A stretch of DNA of 64,000 nt from Rubrivirga marina (GTDB lineage Bacteria > Bacteroidota > Rhodothermia > Rhodothermales > Rubricoccaceae): positions 309,657-373,656 of the forward strand of contig NZ_MQWD01000001.1 in NCBI RefSeq assembly GCF_002283365.1, in the 5' to 3' direction. Every line of letters begins with the position of its first letter. Position 1 is the stretch's first letter. Both the position numbers and the translations under genes were made by a program. The notes beneath the pieces are model-generated. The model worked only from the letters and a program-made list of their open reading frames with translations. It did no database searches and was not told the origin of the DNA. This document shows positions 19,399-30,609 of the stretch, piece after piece.

Positions 19399-19518
19399 GT
19401 GACCGCATTCGCCCCCAGCCTCGCTCTCCCGACCGCCCCGCTGGCGGAGGCTGCGGCCGTTGTCCCCGCGCTCCTTCTCCCGGTCCTCGTCCTTATCGGC
19501 CTCCTCGTAGGAGGCTGA
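19399..19518 (+). CDS. Leu/Val/Ile-rich leader peptide (putative BCAA attenuator peptide)
   Basis: A 39-residue frame starts at GTG 19399 and ends at TGA 19516-19518. It encodes AFAPSLALPTAPLAEAAA, and then a run in which 13 of the last 19 residues are Leu (7), Val (5) or Ile (1). Position (72 nt before leuB, ahead of all leu/ilv genes) and composition match known branched-chain leader peptides; the LPTAP part also recalls the Escherichia ilvB leader. Two copies of GGAGGCTG (19446-19453 and 19510-19517) can pair alternatively with GCCTCC (19499-19504). No oligo-U terminator follows, so any control may be translational. An in-frame GTG at 19360 lies inside the -7 box and is less likely. It could instead be a small hydrophobic protein. 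Confidence 0.55.
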   Translation: MTAFAPSLALPTAPLAEAAAVVPALLLPVLVLIGLLVGG

Positions 19519-19589
19519 CCACACCGACCGGCTCGAAGCTCGCTGATTCGTCGCACGCTCCTGGGTTGGTCGAACCCGAGCCCTCGCCG

Positions 19590-20672
19590 ATGTCCAGCGC
19601 CCCCCGCACGTACTCGCTCGCCCTGCTCCCGGGCGATGGCGTCGGTCCGGAGGTGACCGCCGAGGCGGCGCGCGTCCTCGACGCCTGCGCCGCCGCGTTC
19701 GGCTTCGCGATCGAGACGAGCGAGCACCCTGTGGGCGGGGCCGGCCTCGACGCCGACAACGACCCGTTGCCGCGGGCCACCCTCGACGCCTGCCTCGACG
19801 CGGACGCCGTGTTCCTCGGCGCCGTCGGCGGCCCGCAGTGGGACGGCGTCGACGCCGACCTCCGGCCCGAGCGCGGGCTGCTTCGCCTCCGCGCCCGCCT
19901 CGGCGCCTTCGCCAACCTCCGGCCGGTGGCGGTCTCCGAGGCGCTCGCCGAGCGGTCGCCGCTGCGGCCGGAGCGCGTGGCCGGCACCGACCTCCTCATC
20001 GTCCGCGAGCTGACGGGCGGGATCTACTTCGGCCGGCCGCGAGAGCGGACCGAGACGGAGGCCTACGACACGATGCGCTACTCGGTCACCGAGATCGAGC
20101 GGATCGCGCGCGTCGCGTTCGAATGGGCCCAGAAGCGCAGCGGCCGGCTCACGTCGGTCGACAAGGCCAACGTGCTCGCGTCGTCGGCGCTGTGGCGGGA
20201 CGTCGTCTCGCGCATCGGCGCCGACGAGTACCCGGACGTGGCCCTTGAGCACCTCTACGTGGACAACGCCGCGATGCAGGTCGTGTGCGACCCGCGCCGG
20301 TTCGACGTCGTCGTGACCGGCAACCTGTTCGGCGACGTGCTCTCGGACCTCGCCGCGACGTTGCCCGGCACGCTCGGGCTGCTCCCGTCGGCCAGCCTCG
20401 GCGGGCGGGCGGGCCTGTTCGAGCCCGTCCACGGCAGCGCGCCCGACATCGCTGGGCGCGGCCTCGCCAACCCCCTCGCCGCGATCCTCAGCGCGGCCAT
20501 GCTCCTCGACGCCGTCGACGAGGCGGAGGCCGCGACCGCCGTCCGCCAGGCCGTCGAGTCCGTCCTCGACGACGGGCCGCTCCCCCCCGATCTCGGCGGC
20601 GACGCCCACACCGCCGACGTCGGCGCGGCCGTGGCCGACGCCGTCGCCTCCCCCACGCTCTCTCACCCCTGA
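19590..20672 (+). CDS. leuB: 3-isopropylmalate dehydrogenase
   Basis: This 360-residue enzyme oxidatively decarboxylates 3-isopropylmalate in leucine synthesis. ATG 19590 begins just before the conserved LALLPGDGVGPEVTAEAARV; an upstream TTG frame extension is not needed. Substrate and metal motifs are visible: LRPERGLLRLRARLG-like region, RELTGGIYFGRPRER, LTSVDKANVLASSALWR and the C-terminal FEPVHGSAPDIAGRGLANP. It is the first structural gene of the BCAA cluster and ends 5 nt before leuA. Confidence 0.96.
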   Translation: MSSAPRTYSLALLPGDGVGPEVTAEAARVLDACAAAFGFAIETSEHPVGGAGLDADNDPLPRATLDACLDADAVFLGAVGGPQWDGVDADLRPERGLLRLRARLGAFANLRPVAVSEALAERSPLRPERVAGTDLLIVRELTGGIYFGRPRERTETEAYDTMRYSVTEIERIARVAFEWAQKRSGRLTSVDKANVLASSALWRDVVSRIGADEYPDVALEHLYVDNAAMQVVCDPRRFDVVVTGNLFGDVLSDLAATLPGTLGLLPSASLGGRAGLFEPVHGSAPDIAGRGLANPLAAILSAAMLLDAVDEAEAATAVRQAVESVLDDGPLPPDLGGDAHTADVGAAVADAVASPTLSHP

Positions 20673-20677
20673 CCGCC

Positions 20678-22291
<1,614 letters not shown>

Positions 22292-22374
22292 AGAGGTACG
22301 GGATGGGGGATGCGGGCGGCCCCGCTTCTTCTCGTCCCACCGCATTCCTCGATCCCTCCATCCCTCATTCCTCC

Positions 22375-24117
22375 ATGCGCAGCGACACCGTCAAAGCCGG
22401 CTTCGAGCGGGCCCCGCACCGGAGCCTCCTCCGGGCGACCGGCCAGATCGAGTCCGACGCCGACTTCGACAAGCCGTTCATCGGCGTCTGCAACTCGTAC
22501 ATCGACCTCATCCCGGGGCACGTCCACCTCCAGAGCTTCGGGAAGGTGGTCAAGCACGCCGTGCGCGCGGCCGGCGGCGTCCCGTTCGAGTTCAACACGA
22601 TCGGCGTCGACGACGGAATCGCGATGGGCCACCTCGGGATGCGCTACTCGCTGCCCTCACGCGAGCTCATCGCCGACTCGGTCGAGACGGTCGCCGAGGC
22701 GCACCAGCTCGACGGGCTCGTCTGCATCCCGAACTGCGACAAGATCGTGCCGGGGATGCTCATGGGCGCCCTCCGCATCAACGTCCCGGTCGTGTTCGTG
22801 TCGGGCGGGCCGATGGCCGCCGGCCGCCTCCCGGACGGCTCGAAGGCCGACCTGTCGAGCGTGTTCGAGGGCGTCGGGAAGTACCAGACGGGCGAGATCA
22901 ACGACCAGCAGCTCCACGACCTCGAGGCCTTCGCCTGCCCGACGTGCGGCTCGTGCTCGGGGATGTTCACGGCCAACTCGATGAACTGCCTCATGGAGGC
23001 GCTCGGGCTGGCGCTGCCCTACAACGGGTCGATCCTGGCCACCGACCCGCGCCGCCGCGAGCTGGCCCGGTCCGCCGCTCGGCGCATCGTGGAGCTCGTC
23101 GAGCAGGACCTGAAGCCGCGCGACGTCGTCACGACCGAGGCCTTCGACGACGCCTTCGCGCTCGACATGGCGATGGGCGGCTCGACCAACACGGTCCTCC
23201 ACCTGCTGGCGGCCGCCCGCGAGGCCGAGGTCCCGTACGACCTCCGCCGGATCGCGAAGGTCTCGGCGCGGACGCCCTACCTCTGCAAGGTGTCGCCCTC
23301 GACGCCGAACGTCCACATGGAGGACGTCGAGGCGGCGGGCGGCGTGCCGGCGATTCTGAAAGAGCTCGACGCCATCGGCAAGCTCCACCGCGACCGCCCG
23401 ACGGTCGCCGGTCCGCTCCGCGACACGATCGAGGCGGCCACGAACAAGAACCCCGACATCATCCACCCGGCGCACAAGGCGTTCCGCAAGACCGGCGGCC
23501 TGTCGGTCCTCTTCGGCAACCTGGCACCCGAGGGCGCCATCGTCAAGAGCGGCGCGGTGATCGAGGAGATGCTCACGTTCGAGGGCCCCGCGCGGATCTA
23601 CGAGTCGCAGGACGACGCCGTCGCGGGCATCCTCGGCGGCGAGGTGCAAAAGGGCGAGGTCGTCGTGATCCGCACCGAGGGACCGAAGGGCGGGCCCGGC
23701 ATGCCCGAGATGCTCCAGCCGACGAGCGCGCTCGCGGGGATGCACCTCGACACCCACGTTGCGATGATCACCGACGGCCGGTTCTCGGGCGCTACGCGCG
23801 GCCTCAGCATCGGCCACGCCTCGCCCGAGGCGGCCTCGGGCGGCCCCATCGGCGCCGTCCGCCCCGGCGACACGATCCGCATCGACATCCCGAACGGCGA
23901 GCTCACACTCTTGGTGGACGAGGCCGAGATCGCCCGGCGGCTCGCCGAGGCGCCGGCCTTCGTGCCCAAGATCCGGAGCGGCTGGCTCGGCCGCTACGCC
24001 CACTTCGTGACGAGCGCCTCCGACGGCGCCATCCTCCGACTGCCGGACCTGCCGGCCACCGCGCCCGCCTCGGGCGACGGCGCGACCGTCCCGGCCGCCA
24101 CCCCCGAGCCGTCCTGA
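22375..24117 (+). CDS. ilvD: Dihydroxy-acid dehydratase
   Basis: This 580-residue Fe-S enzyme dehydrates dihydroxy acids to the 2-keto acids of valine and isoleucine. ATG 22375 begins with the family-typical [19 protein letters not shown]; the frame extends 24 codons further upstream without conservation. Cluster ligands are in [25 protein letters not shown] and [20 protein letters not shown]. The C-terminal [12 protein letters not shown] and [15 protein letters not shown] motifs are intact. It follows leuA by 83 nt. Confidence 0.97.
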   Translation: MRSDTVKAGFERAPHRSLLRATGQIESDADFDKPFIGVCNSYIDLIPGHVHLQSFGKVVKHAVRAAGGVPFEFNTIGVDDGIAMGHLGMRYSLPSRELIADSVETVAEAHQLDGLVCIPNCDKIVPGMLMGALRINVPVVFVSGGPMAAGRLPDGSKADLSSVFEGVGKYQTGEINDQQLHDLEAFACPTCGSCSGMFTANSMNCLMEALGLALPYNGSILATDPRRRELARSAARRIVELVEQDLKPRDVVTTEAFDDAFALDMAMGGSTNTVLHLLAAAREAEVPYDLRRIAKVSARTPYLCKVSPSTPNVHMEDVEAAGGVPAILKELDAIGKLHRDRPTVAGPLRDTIEAATNKNPDIIHPAHKAFRKTGGLSVLFGNLAPEGAIVKSGAVIEEMLTFEGPARIYESQDDAVAGILGGEVQKGEVVVIRTEGPKGGPGMPEMLQPTSALAGMHLDTHVAMITDGRFSGATRGLSIGHASPEAASGGPIGAVRPGDTIRIDIPNGELTLLVDEAEIARRLAEAPAFVPKIRSGWLGRYAHFVTSASDGAILRLPDLPATAPASGDGATVPAATPEPS

Positions 24118-24162
24118 CCCCCGGCTCTCCCTCCCGCTGACGACTTCCGTCCGCACCCCACC

Positions 24163-25950
24163 ATGACCACGGATCTCCCCCGCACCGCCCACCGCGCCGC
24201 GCCGACCCCGGCGACGGCGCCCGCGCCCGAAGCGCCGGTCCTCACCGGCGCCGACATCTTCGTCCGGAGCCTCGAGGCCGAGGGCGTCGAGTACGTCTTC
24301 GGGCACCCCGGCGGCGCCATCATCAAGATCTACGACGCGCTCGCGCAGCTCCAGCCGTCGTTCCAGCACATCCTCGTGCGCCACGAGCAGGCCGGGACGC
24401 ACGCCGCCGAGGGCTATGCCAAGGCCACCGGCAAGGTGGGCACGGTCCTCGTGACGAGCGGGCCCGGCGCGACCAACACGGTCACGGGCATCGCCGACGC
24501 CATGATGGACTCCGTCCCCCTCGTCGTGTTCACGGGCCAGGTCTCGGTCCCGCTCATCGGGGGCGACGCGTTCCAGGAGGTCGACACGATGGGCGTGACG
24601 CGGTCGGTGACGAAGCACAGCTTCCAGGTCCGCCACGCAGCCGACCTCGCGCCGACCATCAAGGCGGCCTACCACATCGCGCGGACCGGCCGGCCCGGCC
24701 CCGTCGTGGTCGACCTGCCCAAGGACATCCTCGTCGAGGAGGCCCCGTTCGAGTATCCGGACTCGGTCGAGATCCGGGGCTACCACCCGGCCCACGAGGC
24801 CCGGCCCGATAAGGTCGAGCGGGCGATCCGGATGATCCGCGAATCGCAGAAGCCGCTGCTCTACGTCGGCGGCGGGACGATCTCGTCGAACGCGACGGAG
24901 GACCTGACGGAGCTGGCCCGCCACGCCCGGATCCCCGTCACGACGACGCTCCACGGCCTCGGCAGCTTCCCCGAGAGCGACGAGTTGGCGCTCGGGATGC
25001 TCGGGATGCACGGGACGTACTGGGCCAACATGGCCGTCCAGAACTGCGACCTGCTCATCGCCGTCGGCGCCCGGTTCGACGACCGCGTGACGGGCAAGCT
25101 CGACGCGTGGGCCCCGCACGCCGAGGTGATCCACATCGAGATCGACCCGTCGTGCGTCTCGAAGAACGTCTTCGCCGACCTCGCCATCTTGGGCGACGTC
25201 AAGGACGTGCTCGCCCAGATCCGCCCGCACGTCGAGCCGAAGTCGACCGACGCTTGGCTGGACCAGATCGCCGGGTGGAAGCGGCAGGTCGTGGAGGGCG
25301 AGGAGCCGGTCGCCGAGACCGGCGACGGCCTGCTCCGGCCGGAGGTCGCGATCCGAAAGCTGGGCCAGAAGGCCGGGGACCGCGGCGTGCTCACGACCGA
25401 CGTCGGGCAGCACCAGATGTGGTCGGCCCAGTTCTTCGGCTTCGGCCGGACGCGGAGCCACATCACGTCGGGTGGGCTCGGGACGATGGGCTTCGGCTTC
25501 CCGGCCGCCATCGGCGCGGCGTTCGGCCTGCGGGGCACCGATGCCGTGGTCGTCTCGATCAACGGCGACGGCGGGTTCCTGATGAACATGCAGGAGCTCG
25601 GCGTGGCCAAGAAACACGGGCTCCCGATCAAGCTGGCGATCATCAACAACAGCCGGCTCGGGATGGTGCGGCAGTGGCAGGAGCTGTTCTTCGGCGAGCG
25701 CTACTCCGAGACCGACACGTCCGACACGAACCCCGACTTCGTCGCCCTCGCGGAGGCGTTCGGCTGCGTCGGCCTCCGCGCGCGCACGCCCGACGAGGCC
25801 GACGCCATCATCGACCAAGCGTGGGAGATCAACGATCGCCCCGTGCTGATGGAGTTCGTCGTCCCGAACGAGGAGATGGTCTTCCCCATGGTCCCGGCCG
25901 GCGCGGCGACCGACAACATGATCCTCAAGCGGTTCGCCCCCGAGGACTAG
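24163..25950 (+). CDS. ilvB: Acetolactate synthase large (catalytic) subunit
   Basis: This 595-residue TPP/FAD enzyme makes acetolactate or acetohydroxybutyrate. The catalytic Glu region is [19 protein letters not shown], preceded by [19 protein letters not shown]. The FAD domain and [13 protein letters not shown] are typical, and the TPP/Mg motif is [20 protein letters not shown] with [18 protein letters not shown]. The first 25 residues are Pro/Ala-rich. It lies 45 nt after ilvD and 53 nt before its small subunit. Confidence 0.97.
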   Translation: MTTDLPRTAHRAAPTPATAPAPEAPVLTGADIFVRSLEAEGVEYVFGHPGGAIIKIYDALAQLQPSFQHILVRHEQAGTHAAEGYAKATGKVGTVLVTSGPGATNTVTGIADAMMDSVPLVVFTGQVSVPLIGGDAFQEVDTMGVTRSVTKHSFQVRHAADLAPTIKAAYHIARTGRPGPVVVDLPKDILVEEAPFEYPDSVEIRGYHPAHEARPDKVERAIRMIRESQKPLLYVGGGTISSNATEDLTELARHARIPVTTTLHGLGSFPESDELALGMLGMHGTYWANMAVQNCDLLIAVGARFDDRVTGKLDAWAPHAEVIHIEIDPSCVSKNVFADLAILGDVKDVLAQIRPHVEPKSTDAWLDQIAGWKRQVVEGEEPVAETGDGLLRPEVAIRKLGQKAGDRGVLTTDVGQHQMWSAQFFGFGRTRSHITSGGLGTMGFGFPAAIGAAFGLRGTDAVVVSINGDGGFLMNMQELGVAKKHGLPIKLAIINNSRLGMVRQWQELFFGERYSETDTSDTNPDFVALAEAFGCVGLRARTPDEADAIIDQAWEINDRPVLMEFVVPNEEMVFPMVPAGAATDNMILKRFAPED

Positions 25951-25956
25951 CCCCGC

Positions 25957-25976
25957 CCGCCTCGCCCCCGAGGCGG
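25957..25976. repeat. CCGCCTCG / CGAGGCGG palindrome after ilvB
   Basis: Two 8-bp arms around CCCC, 6 nt after the ilvB stop and before ilvN; a member of the dispersed family. Confidence 0.6.
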
Positions 25977-26003
25977 ACGCCCCCGCGCCCTCCGACTCCC
26001 CCC

Positions 26004-26603
26004 ATGTCCACACCGAACGGCACGGCGCCCCGCGCGCTCACCCCCCAGCAGCTCCTCCGGAAGCGGGCCGACGGCGAGACCGTCCTCCACGACGCCCCGG
26101 AGACCTCGCTCACCCACGTCCTCTCGATCCTCATCGAGAACCACGCCGGCGCGCTCAACCGCGTCGTCAATTTGTTCTCGGCGCGGAACCTCAACCTCGA
26201 CAGCGTCTCCGTCGGGCCGACCGACGACCCGACCGTCTCGCGGCTCACCGTGGTCACGACCGGCACGCGCCGGCAGATCCGGCAGGCCGTCCGCCTCGTG
26301 CGCCAGCTCCTCGACGTGCTCGCGCTCGACGAGTTCACGCCCGGCGACCCGGTCGTCGAGCGCGAGCTGTGCCTCGCCAAGCTCCGCGCGACGACCGCCG
26401 ACCGCTCGGCCGTGCTCGAGCTGGCCCGCGGCCTCGGCGCGACCGTCGTCCACGCCGACCGCGAGGCCGTGACCGTCGAGCTCACCGGCACGTCGGCAGA
26501 GATCGACGCCTTCATCGAGGTCGCCAGCGAGCATGCGCTGTTGGAGGTCGCCCGCTCCGGCCGCCTCGCCTTCCACCGCCAACGGCACCTCTCCCTCACC
26601 TGA
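26004..26603 (+). CDS. ilvN: Acetolactate synthase small (regulatory) subunit
   Basis: This 199-residue subunit binds valine through an N-terminal ACT domain ([20 protein letters not shown], about residues 35-110), followed by the conserved C-terminal domain ([20 protein letters not shown]). It should activate IlvB and confer feedback inhibition. ATG 26004 gives a 35-residue non-conserved leader before the ACT domain. The length is slightly above the usual 160-180 residues. Confidence 0.93.
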   Translation: MSTPNGTAPRALTPQQLLRKRADGETVLHDAPETSLTHVLSILIENHAGALNRVVNLFSARNLNLDSVSVGPTDDPTVSRLTVVTTGTRRQIRQAVRLVRQLLDVLALDEFTPGDPVVERELCLAKLRATTADRSAVLELARGLGATVVHADREAVTVELTGTSAEIDAFIEVASEHALLEVARSGRLAFHRQRHLSLT

Positions 26604-26609
26604 CCCCAC

Positions 26610-26629
26610 CCGCCTCGCCCCCGAGGCGG
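26610..26629. repeat. CCGCCTCG / CGAGGCGG palindrome after ilvN
   Basis: Two 8-bp arms around CCCC, 6 nt after the ilvN stop and 21 nt before ilvC; nearly identical to the copy after ilvB. Confidence 0.6.
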
Positions 26630-26650
26630 ACCGACCCGACTCTCCCCTCC

Positions 26651-27664
26651 ATGACCGTCCACTACGAGGCCGACCCGGCCGTCATCCGTCAAAAGACCGT
26701 CGCCGTGATCGGCTACGGCAGCCAGGGCCACGCGCACGCGCTCAACCTCCGCGACAGCGGCGTCGACGTGGTCGTCGGGCTCCGCCCAGCGTCGTCGTCG
26801 GCCGACGAGGCGCGGGCCGCGGGTCTCGAGGTCGTCACGCCGGCCGAGGCCGCCGAGCGGGCCGACGTGATCATGCTCCTTGTCCCGGACCAGCACCACA
26901 AAGCGGTCTACGAGGGCTCGATCCGCGAGCACCTCACGCCGGGCAAGGCGCTGGCGGTCGGCCACGGGTTCTCGGTCCACTACGACCAGATCCAGCCGCC
27001 GGAGGGCGTCGACGTGTTTCTGGTCGCGCCGAAGTCGCCGGGCCACCTCGTGCGGCGGACGTACGAGGAGGGGCGCGGCGTCCCGTGCCTCGTGGCCATC
27101 CACCAGGACGCGACGGGCGGCGCGCTCGACCTCGCGCTGAGCTACGCCGACGCCATCGGCGGCACGCACGCCGGCGTCATCGAGACGACGTTCAAGGACG
27201 AGACGGAGACCGACCTGTTCGGGGAGCAGGCCGTGCTGTGCGGCGGCTCGGAGGCCCTCATCAAGGCCGGGTTCGAGACGCTCGTCGAGGGCGGCTACCC
27301 GCCGGAGCTGGCCTACTTCGAGTGCCTCCACGAGCTCAAGCTCATCGTCGACCTCTACTACGAGGGCGGCCTGGAGCGGATGAACGACTCCGTGAGCGAC
27401 ACGGCCGAGTACGGCGGCCACGCCATCGGCGACCGGATCGTCACGCCGGCCGTGAAGGCCGAGATGAAGAAGGTCCTGGAGGAGGTGCAGTCGGGCGCCT
27501 TCGCCCGCGAGTTCATCGCCGACCAGGAGGCCGGCGCGCCGAAGCTGAAGGCGATGCGCGAGGCCTCCGAGTCGCACCCGATCGAGACGATCGGGAAGAA
27601 GCTCCGCGGCATGATGGACTGGCTCAAGCCCAAGACCGTCGAGCCCGCCGACGTCCCCACGTGA
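26651..27664 (+). CDS. ilvC: Ketol-acid reductoisomerase
   Basis: This class I (short) enzyme of 337 residues isomerises and reduces acetolactate. The Rossmann motif is [20 protein letters not shown]; the cofactor loop reads [11 protein letters not shown], whose serines are compatible with NADPH. Catalytic acidic residues lie in [20 protein letters not shown] and in [23 protein letters not shown] 26651 gives the usual short N-terminus. It is the last ilv gene before a 312-nt gap. Confidence 0.97.
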   Translation: MTVHYEADPAVIRQKTVAVIGYGSQGHAHALNLRDSGVDVVVGLRPASSSADEARAAGLEVVTPAEAAERADVIMLLVPDQHHKAVYEGSIREHLTPGKALAVGHGFSVHYDQIQPPEGVDVFLVAPKSPGHLVRRTYEEGRGVPCLVAIHQDATGGALDLALSYADAIGGTHAGVIETTFKDETETDLFGEQAVLCGGSEALIKAGFETLVEGGYPPELAYFECLHELKLIVDLYYEGGLERMNDSVSDTAEYGGHAIGDRIVTPAVKAEMKKVLEEVQSGAFAREFIADQEAGAPKLKAMREASESHPIETIGKKLRGMMDWLKPKTVEPADVPT

Positions 27665-27713
27665 TCTTGCTTGGCCTGCCTCGACAGTGGTCTGAGCACA
27701 GCCCTTACCACAT

Positions 27714-27837
27714 GTCATCCTGAGCGAGCGGAGCCAGTCGAAGGATCTCCGCCCAGCACGACACTGAGGCGATCGCCCGAACGCGGTGCGCGCCGGAGAT
27801 CCTTCGACTCCGGGCTTCGCCCTCCGCTCAGGATGAC
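27714..27837. repeat. Large imperfect-palindrome element, copy A
   Basis: It begins GTCATCCTGAGCGAGCGGAG with GTCGAAGGATCTC and ends GAGATCCTTCGACTCCGGGC through CTCAGGATGAC, so the outer 35 or so bases are inverted copies around a variable centre. Related copies lie at 29309, 38292 and (degenerate) 10557. Confidence 0.8.
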
Positions 27838-27906
27838 ACCGCTGGCCGCTCCGCCATCCATGAAGGCCCGTCGTCGCGTCCGCCCCTAGACTGCCGCTGC
27901 CCCCGT

Positions 27907-27926
27907 CCGCCTCGGCGCTGAGGCGG
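27907..27926. repeat. CCGCCTCG-type palindrome before leuC
   Basis: CCGCCTCGGC faces GCTGAGGCGG with a single mismatch; it lies 50 nt before leuC and belongs to the dispersed family. Confidence 0.55.
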
Positions 27927-27976
27927 GCACACCGGACCGACCGGCGTCTCACGCCTTCCGCCCCCCGATCCACGAC

Positions 27977-29272
27977 ATGACGATCACCGAAGCCATCCTC
28001 GCCAACCACGCCGGCCGCGACCGCGTGAGCCCCGGCGAGACCGTCTGGATCGACGTCGACACGCTCATGACGCACGACGTCTGCGGGCCGCCGACGATCG
28101 AGATCTTCAAGCGCGAGTTCGGCGAGGACGCCAAGGTCTGGGACAAGGAGGGCCTGGCCATCATCCCGGACCACTACATCTTTACGTCCGACCAGCACGC
28201 GCACCGGAACATCCAGATCCTGCGCGCCTTCGCCGCCGAGCACGACCTCCCGTACTACTACGACGTCGGCGGCGACGACTACAAGGGCGTCTGCCACATG
28301 GCCCTCGCCGAGGAGGGCTTCAACCGGCCCGGCACGACGCTCTTCGGCACCGACAGCCACACGTGCACCTCCGGCGCCTTCGGCCTGTTCTCGACCGGCA
28401 TCGGCAACACGGACGCCGCGCTCATCATGGGCACGGGCAAGATCTGGGTCAAGGTGCCGGAGACGATGCGGTTCGTCTTCGAGGGCGAGCTCCCGCCGTA
28501 CCTCATGGCGAAGGACCTCATCCTCGCCGTCATCGGCGACATCGGGACCGACGGCGCGACGTACCGCGCCATGGAGTTCGACGGCGAGGCCGTCTACGAC
28601 CTCTCGGTCGAGGAGCGGATGACGCTGTGCAACATGGCCATCGAGGCCGGCGGAAAGAACGGGATCATCCAGCCCGACGCCAAGACGATGGACTACACGC
28701 GGGCGCGGACCGACCGCGACTTCACGCCCGTCTACACCTCACCTGACGCCCGCTTCCACTCCGAGCGCGTCTACGACGTGAGCCAGTTGGAGCCCGTCGT
28801 GGCGAAGCCGCACGCGCCAGACAACAAGGCGCCCGTGAGCGAGGTCGCCGGAACGAAGCTCGACCGGGCCTACATCGGGAGCTGCACCGGCGGCAAGATC
28901 GAGGACTTCGTCGCCGCGGCCAAGATTCTGAAGGGCCAGGAAGTCACGATCGACACGTACGTCGTGCCGGCGACGACGGACGTCCGCAAGGCGCTGTGGA
29001 CGGAGAAAGTCGACGGCGAGACGCTGGCGGACATCTTCGAGAACGCGGGCGCCAAGATCGGCCTGTCGAGCTGCGCCGCCTGCCTCGGCGGCCCGCCGGA
29101 CACGTTCGGCCGGACGCACGGCACGGAGGTCGTCATCTCGACCACGAACCGCAACTACCCCGGCCGGATGGGCTCGAAGCAGTCGGCCGTCTACCTCGCC
29201 TCGGCGCTCACGACGGCGGCCAGCGCCCTCTCCGGCGTCATCACCGACCCCCGCGACGTGCTCGTCGCCTGA
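27977..29272 (+). CDS. leuC: 3-isopropylmalate dehydratase large subunit (archaeal-type)
   Basis: This 431-residue aconitase-family subunit is shorter than the 465-470 residues of Escherichia LeuC and resembles the compact LeuC/HacA form. The 4Fe-4S ligands are Cys in IGSCTGGKIEDFVAAA and the pair in LSSCAACLGGPPDT. Other motifs are FGTDSHTCTSGAFG and the C-terminal STTNRNYPGRMGSKQS. ATG 27977 starts MTITEAILANHAGRDRVSPG, typical for the short form. Together with LeuD it isomerises isopropylmalate. Confidence 0.93.
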   Translation: MTITEAILANHAGRDRVSPGETVWIDVDTLMTHDVCGPPTIEIFKREFGEDAKVWDKEGLAIIPDHYIFTSDQHAHRNIQILRAFAAEHDLPYYYDVGGDDYKGVCHMALAEEGFNRPGTTLFGTDSHTCTSGAFGLFSTGIGNTDAALIMGTGKIWVKVPETMRFVFEGELPPYLMAKDLILAVIGDIGTDGATYRAMEFDGEAVYDLSVEERMTLCNMAIEAGGKNGIIQPDAKTMDYTRARTDRDFTPVYTSPDARFHSERVYDVSQLEPVVAKPHAPDNKAPVSEVAGTKLDRAYIGSCTGGKIEDFVAAAKILKGQEVTIDTYVVPATTDVRKALWTEKVDGETLADIFENAGAKIGLSSCAACLGGPPDTFGRTHGTEVVISTTNRNYPGRMGSKQSAVYLASALTTAASALSGVITDPRDVLVA

Positions 29273-29308
29273 CACACCGACATCGCCCACACAAACTCCT
29301 CCCTGGGC

Positions 29309-29442
29309 CATCCTGGGCGAGCGGAGCGAGTCGAAGGATCTCTGGGGCGACGCAGTCTCAAGCTGGGGCCGAGAGCGTTGACTCACCGCGGTGCTCGTTA
29401 GAGATCCTTCGACTCCGGGCTCCGCCCTCCGCTCAGGATGAC
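29309..29442. repeat. Large imperfect-palindrome element, copy B
   Basis: It lies between leuC and leuD: CATCCTGGGCGAGCGGAGCG with AGTCGAAGGATCTC at one end and GAGATCCTTCGACTCCGGGC to CTCAGGATGAC at the other. The centre differs from copy A. Confidence 0.8.
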
Positions 29443-29466
29443 ACGATCCGACCGACTCTCTTTCTC

Positions 29467-30030
29467 ATGAACGACCTCATCCGCGGGAAGGCCTACGTCC
29501 TCGGCGACCACGTCGACACGGACCAGATCATCCCGGCCCAGCACCTCGTCTACAGCCTGACCGACCCCGAGGAGCGGAAGCTGTACGGCACGTACGCGCT
29601 GTCGTCGGTGCCGCCGGAGGGGGCGGGCCTCCCGGACGGCCACGTCCCGTTCGTGGCTGAGGGGGAGCATCGGAGCGAGTACACCGTGATCGTGGGGGGC
29701 GGCAACTTCGGGTGCGGGTCGAGCCGCGAGCACGCGCCGTTCGCGCTCCGCGAGGCCGGCATCGAGGCCGTCGTGGCCGAGAGCTACGCCCGGATCTTCT
29801 ACCGCAACTCGGTCGACGGCGGCTTCCTGGCCCCGTTCGAGACGCCCGAGACGCTGAACGACAAAGTGAGGACCGGCGACGAGGTCGAGCTCGACACGAA
29901 GGCCGGGACGCTCACGAACGTGACGACGGGCGAGAGCTGGGCGCTCCAGCCGCTCGGCGACGTGGCGGGGATTCTGGAGGCCGGCGGCGTGTTCGAGTAC
30001 GCCCGCCAGCAGGGCCTCATCCCGGCCTGA
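29467..30030 (+). CDS. leuD: 3-isopropylmalate dehydratase small subunit (archaeal-type)
   Basis: This 187-residue subunit closes over the LeuC active site. It starts with RGKAYVLGDHVDTDQIIPAQ and contains the signature GGGNFGCGSSREHAPFALRE and SYARIFYRNSVDGGFL. Length and motifs match the compact form paired with the short LeuC. ATG 29467 follows a repeat element, so the leuC-leuD gap is 194 nt. It ends the BCAA cluster; ilvE and ilvA are not in the window. Confidence 0.95.
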   Translation: MNDLIRGKAYVLGDHVDTDQIIPAQHLVYSLTDPEERKLYGTYALSSVPPEGAGLPDGHVPFVAEGEHRSEYTVIVGGGNFGCGSSREHAPFALREAGIEAVVAESYARIFYRNSVDGGFLAPFETPETLNDKVRTGDEVELDTKAGTLTNVTTGESWALQPLGDVAGILEAGGVFEYARQQGLIPA

Positions 30031-30059
30031 CCCCGTCGCGGCGCCGCGGCGGCCCCCCC

Positions 30060-30079
30060 CCGCCTCGGCGTCGAGGCGG
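30060..30079. repeat. CCGCCTCG / CGAGGCGG palindrome after leuD
   Basis: CCGCCTCGGC faces GTCGAGGCGG, 29 nt after the leuD stop; a dispersed-family member. Confidence 0.6.
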
Positions 30080-30111
30080 GGGTGGAGGCGCCCGTCTGTT
30101 CGGGAAGCGTG

Positions 30112-30132
30112 ACGGTCCGGAGGACGGACCGT
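30112..30132 (+). terminator. Possible terminator hairpin after leuD
   Basis: ACGGTCCG and CGGACCGT form a perfect 8-bp stem around GAGGA, about 80 nt after leuD. No T-run follows, so it could equally be an operator or RNA structure. Confidence 0.4.
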
Positions 30133-30192
30133 GAGGGCCCCGAGCGGCCGGCGTGAAGGCCGCATCGCCCCGTGTAGGACGGAAGCGGTTCG

Positions 30193-30244
30193 GGAAGCGC
30201 TTTGTTGTTAAGCGATTGTGGGGCAAGCGCTTCCGGTGGATCCA
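30193..30244. repeat. 10-bp inverted repeat upstream of a zinc-ribbon gene
   Basis: GGAAGCGCTT (30193-30202) and AAGCGCTTCC (30235-30244) are exact inverted copies 32 nt apart, and GGAAGCGGTT at 30181 is a near third copy. This is a possible regulator-binding region for the gene at 30304. Confidence 0.45.
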
Positions 30245-30303
30245 ACGATCAACATCCGGCCGGCCGAGGGGTTGATTCGCCTCCCCCCACAACCCCGACG
30301 GCC

Positions 30304-30489
30304 ATGACGTTCCGCCTCCGCTTCCCGACCCTTTTCGAAGGCCTCTTCGCTGCGGCCCAGATCCGACACGCCTCGTACTGGGGCGAGTGCGCCCACTGCG
30401 GCCGCACGACGCCCTGGTACACCAACACGCTCCGCGGCGAGTACCGCTGCACCGAGTGCGGCCACTCGCCGCTTGGGAAAGAGGCCTAA
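30304..30489 (+). CDS. Small zinc-ribbon protein
   Basis: This 61-residue basic protein has two CxxC knuckles, CAHC and CTEC, spaced 19 residues apart (GRTTPWYTNTLRGEYR lies between), forming a likely zinc ribbon. The N-terminus is amphipathic (TFRLRFPTLFEGLFAAAQIR). The function was not recognised. The ATG at 30304 is the only sensible start; the larger open frame upstream is not coding-like. It stands alone between leuD and a small membrane protein. Confidence 0.6.
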   Translation: MTFRLRFPTLFEGLFAAAQIRHASYWGECAHCGRTTPWYTNTLRGEYRCTECGHSPLGKEA

Positions 30490-30580
30490 GCAGCCGATAC
30501 ACTCAAGAGCGGTCTCTCTGCCTGCCAGCGACTTCCCCCGCCGGCCGGCGACTTCGGAGAGACCGCACGCGGGGCGGGCC

Positions 30581-30586
30581 TAGCTT
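30581..30586 (+). promoter_or_regulatory. Putative -7 box
   Basis: TAGCTT followed by CTGG lies 23 nt before the GTG start of the next gene; the same nine bases recur before rpe. Confidence 0.45.
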
Positions 30587-30609
30587 CTGGGCCCGCCCCG
30601 TCCCTGTCT

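Larger units (their letters stand above)
19020..19589 (+). promoter_or_regulatory. Long leader region upstream of the leu/ilv cluster
   Basis: This 570-nt gap between tkt and leuB holds the tkt terminator (19055-19086), a less GC-rich stretch (about 19130-19330) with no gene, a Bacteroidota-like promoter (19328-19360) and a leader peptide (19399-19518). Its length and composition are unusual among the tight gaps around it, suggesting a regulated promoter and 5' leader. Confidence 0.65.
27665..27976. other. Intergenic region between ilvC and leuC
   Basis: This 312-nt gap has no gene. It is filled by a large imperfect palindrome (27714-27837) and a short palindrome (27907-27926). Confidence 0.5.
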
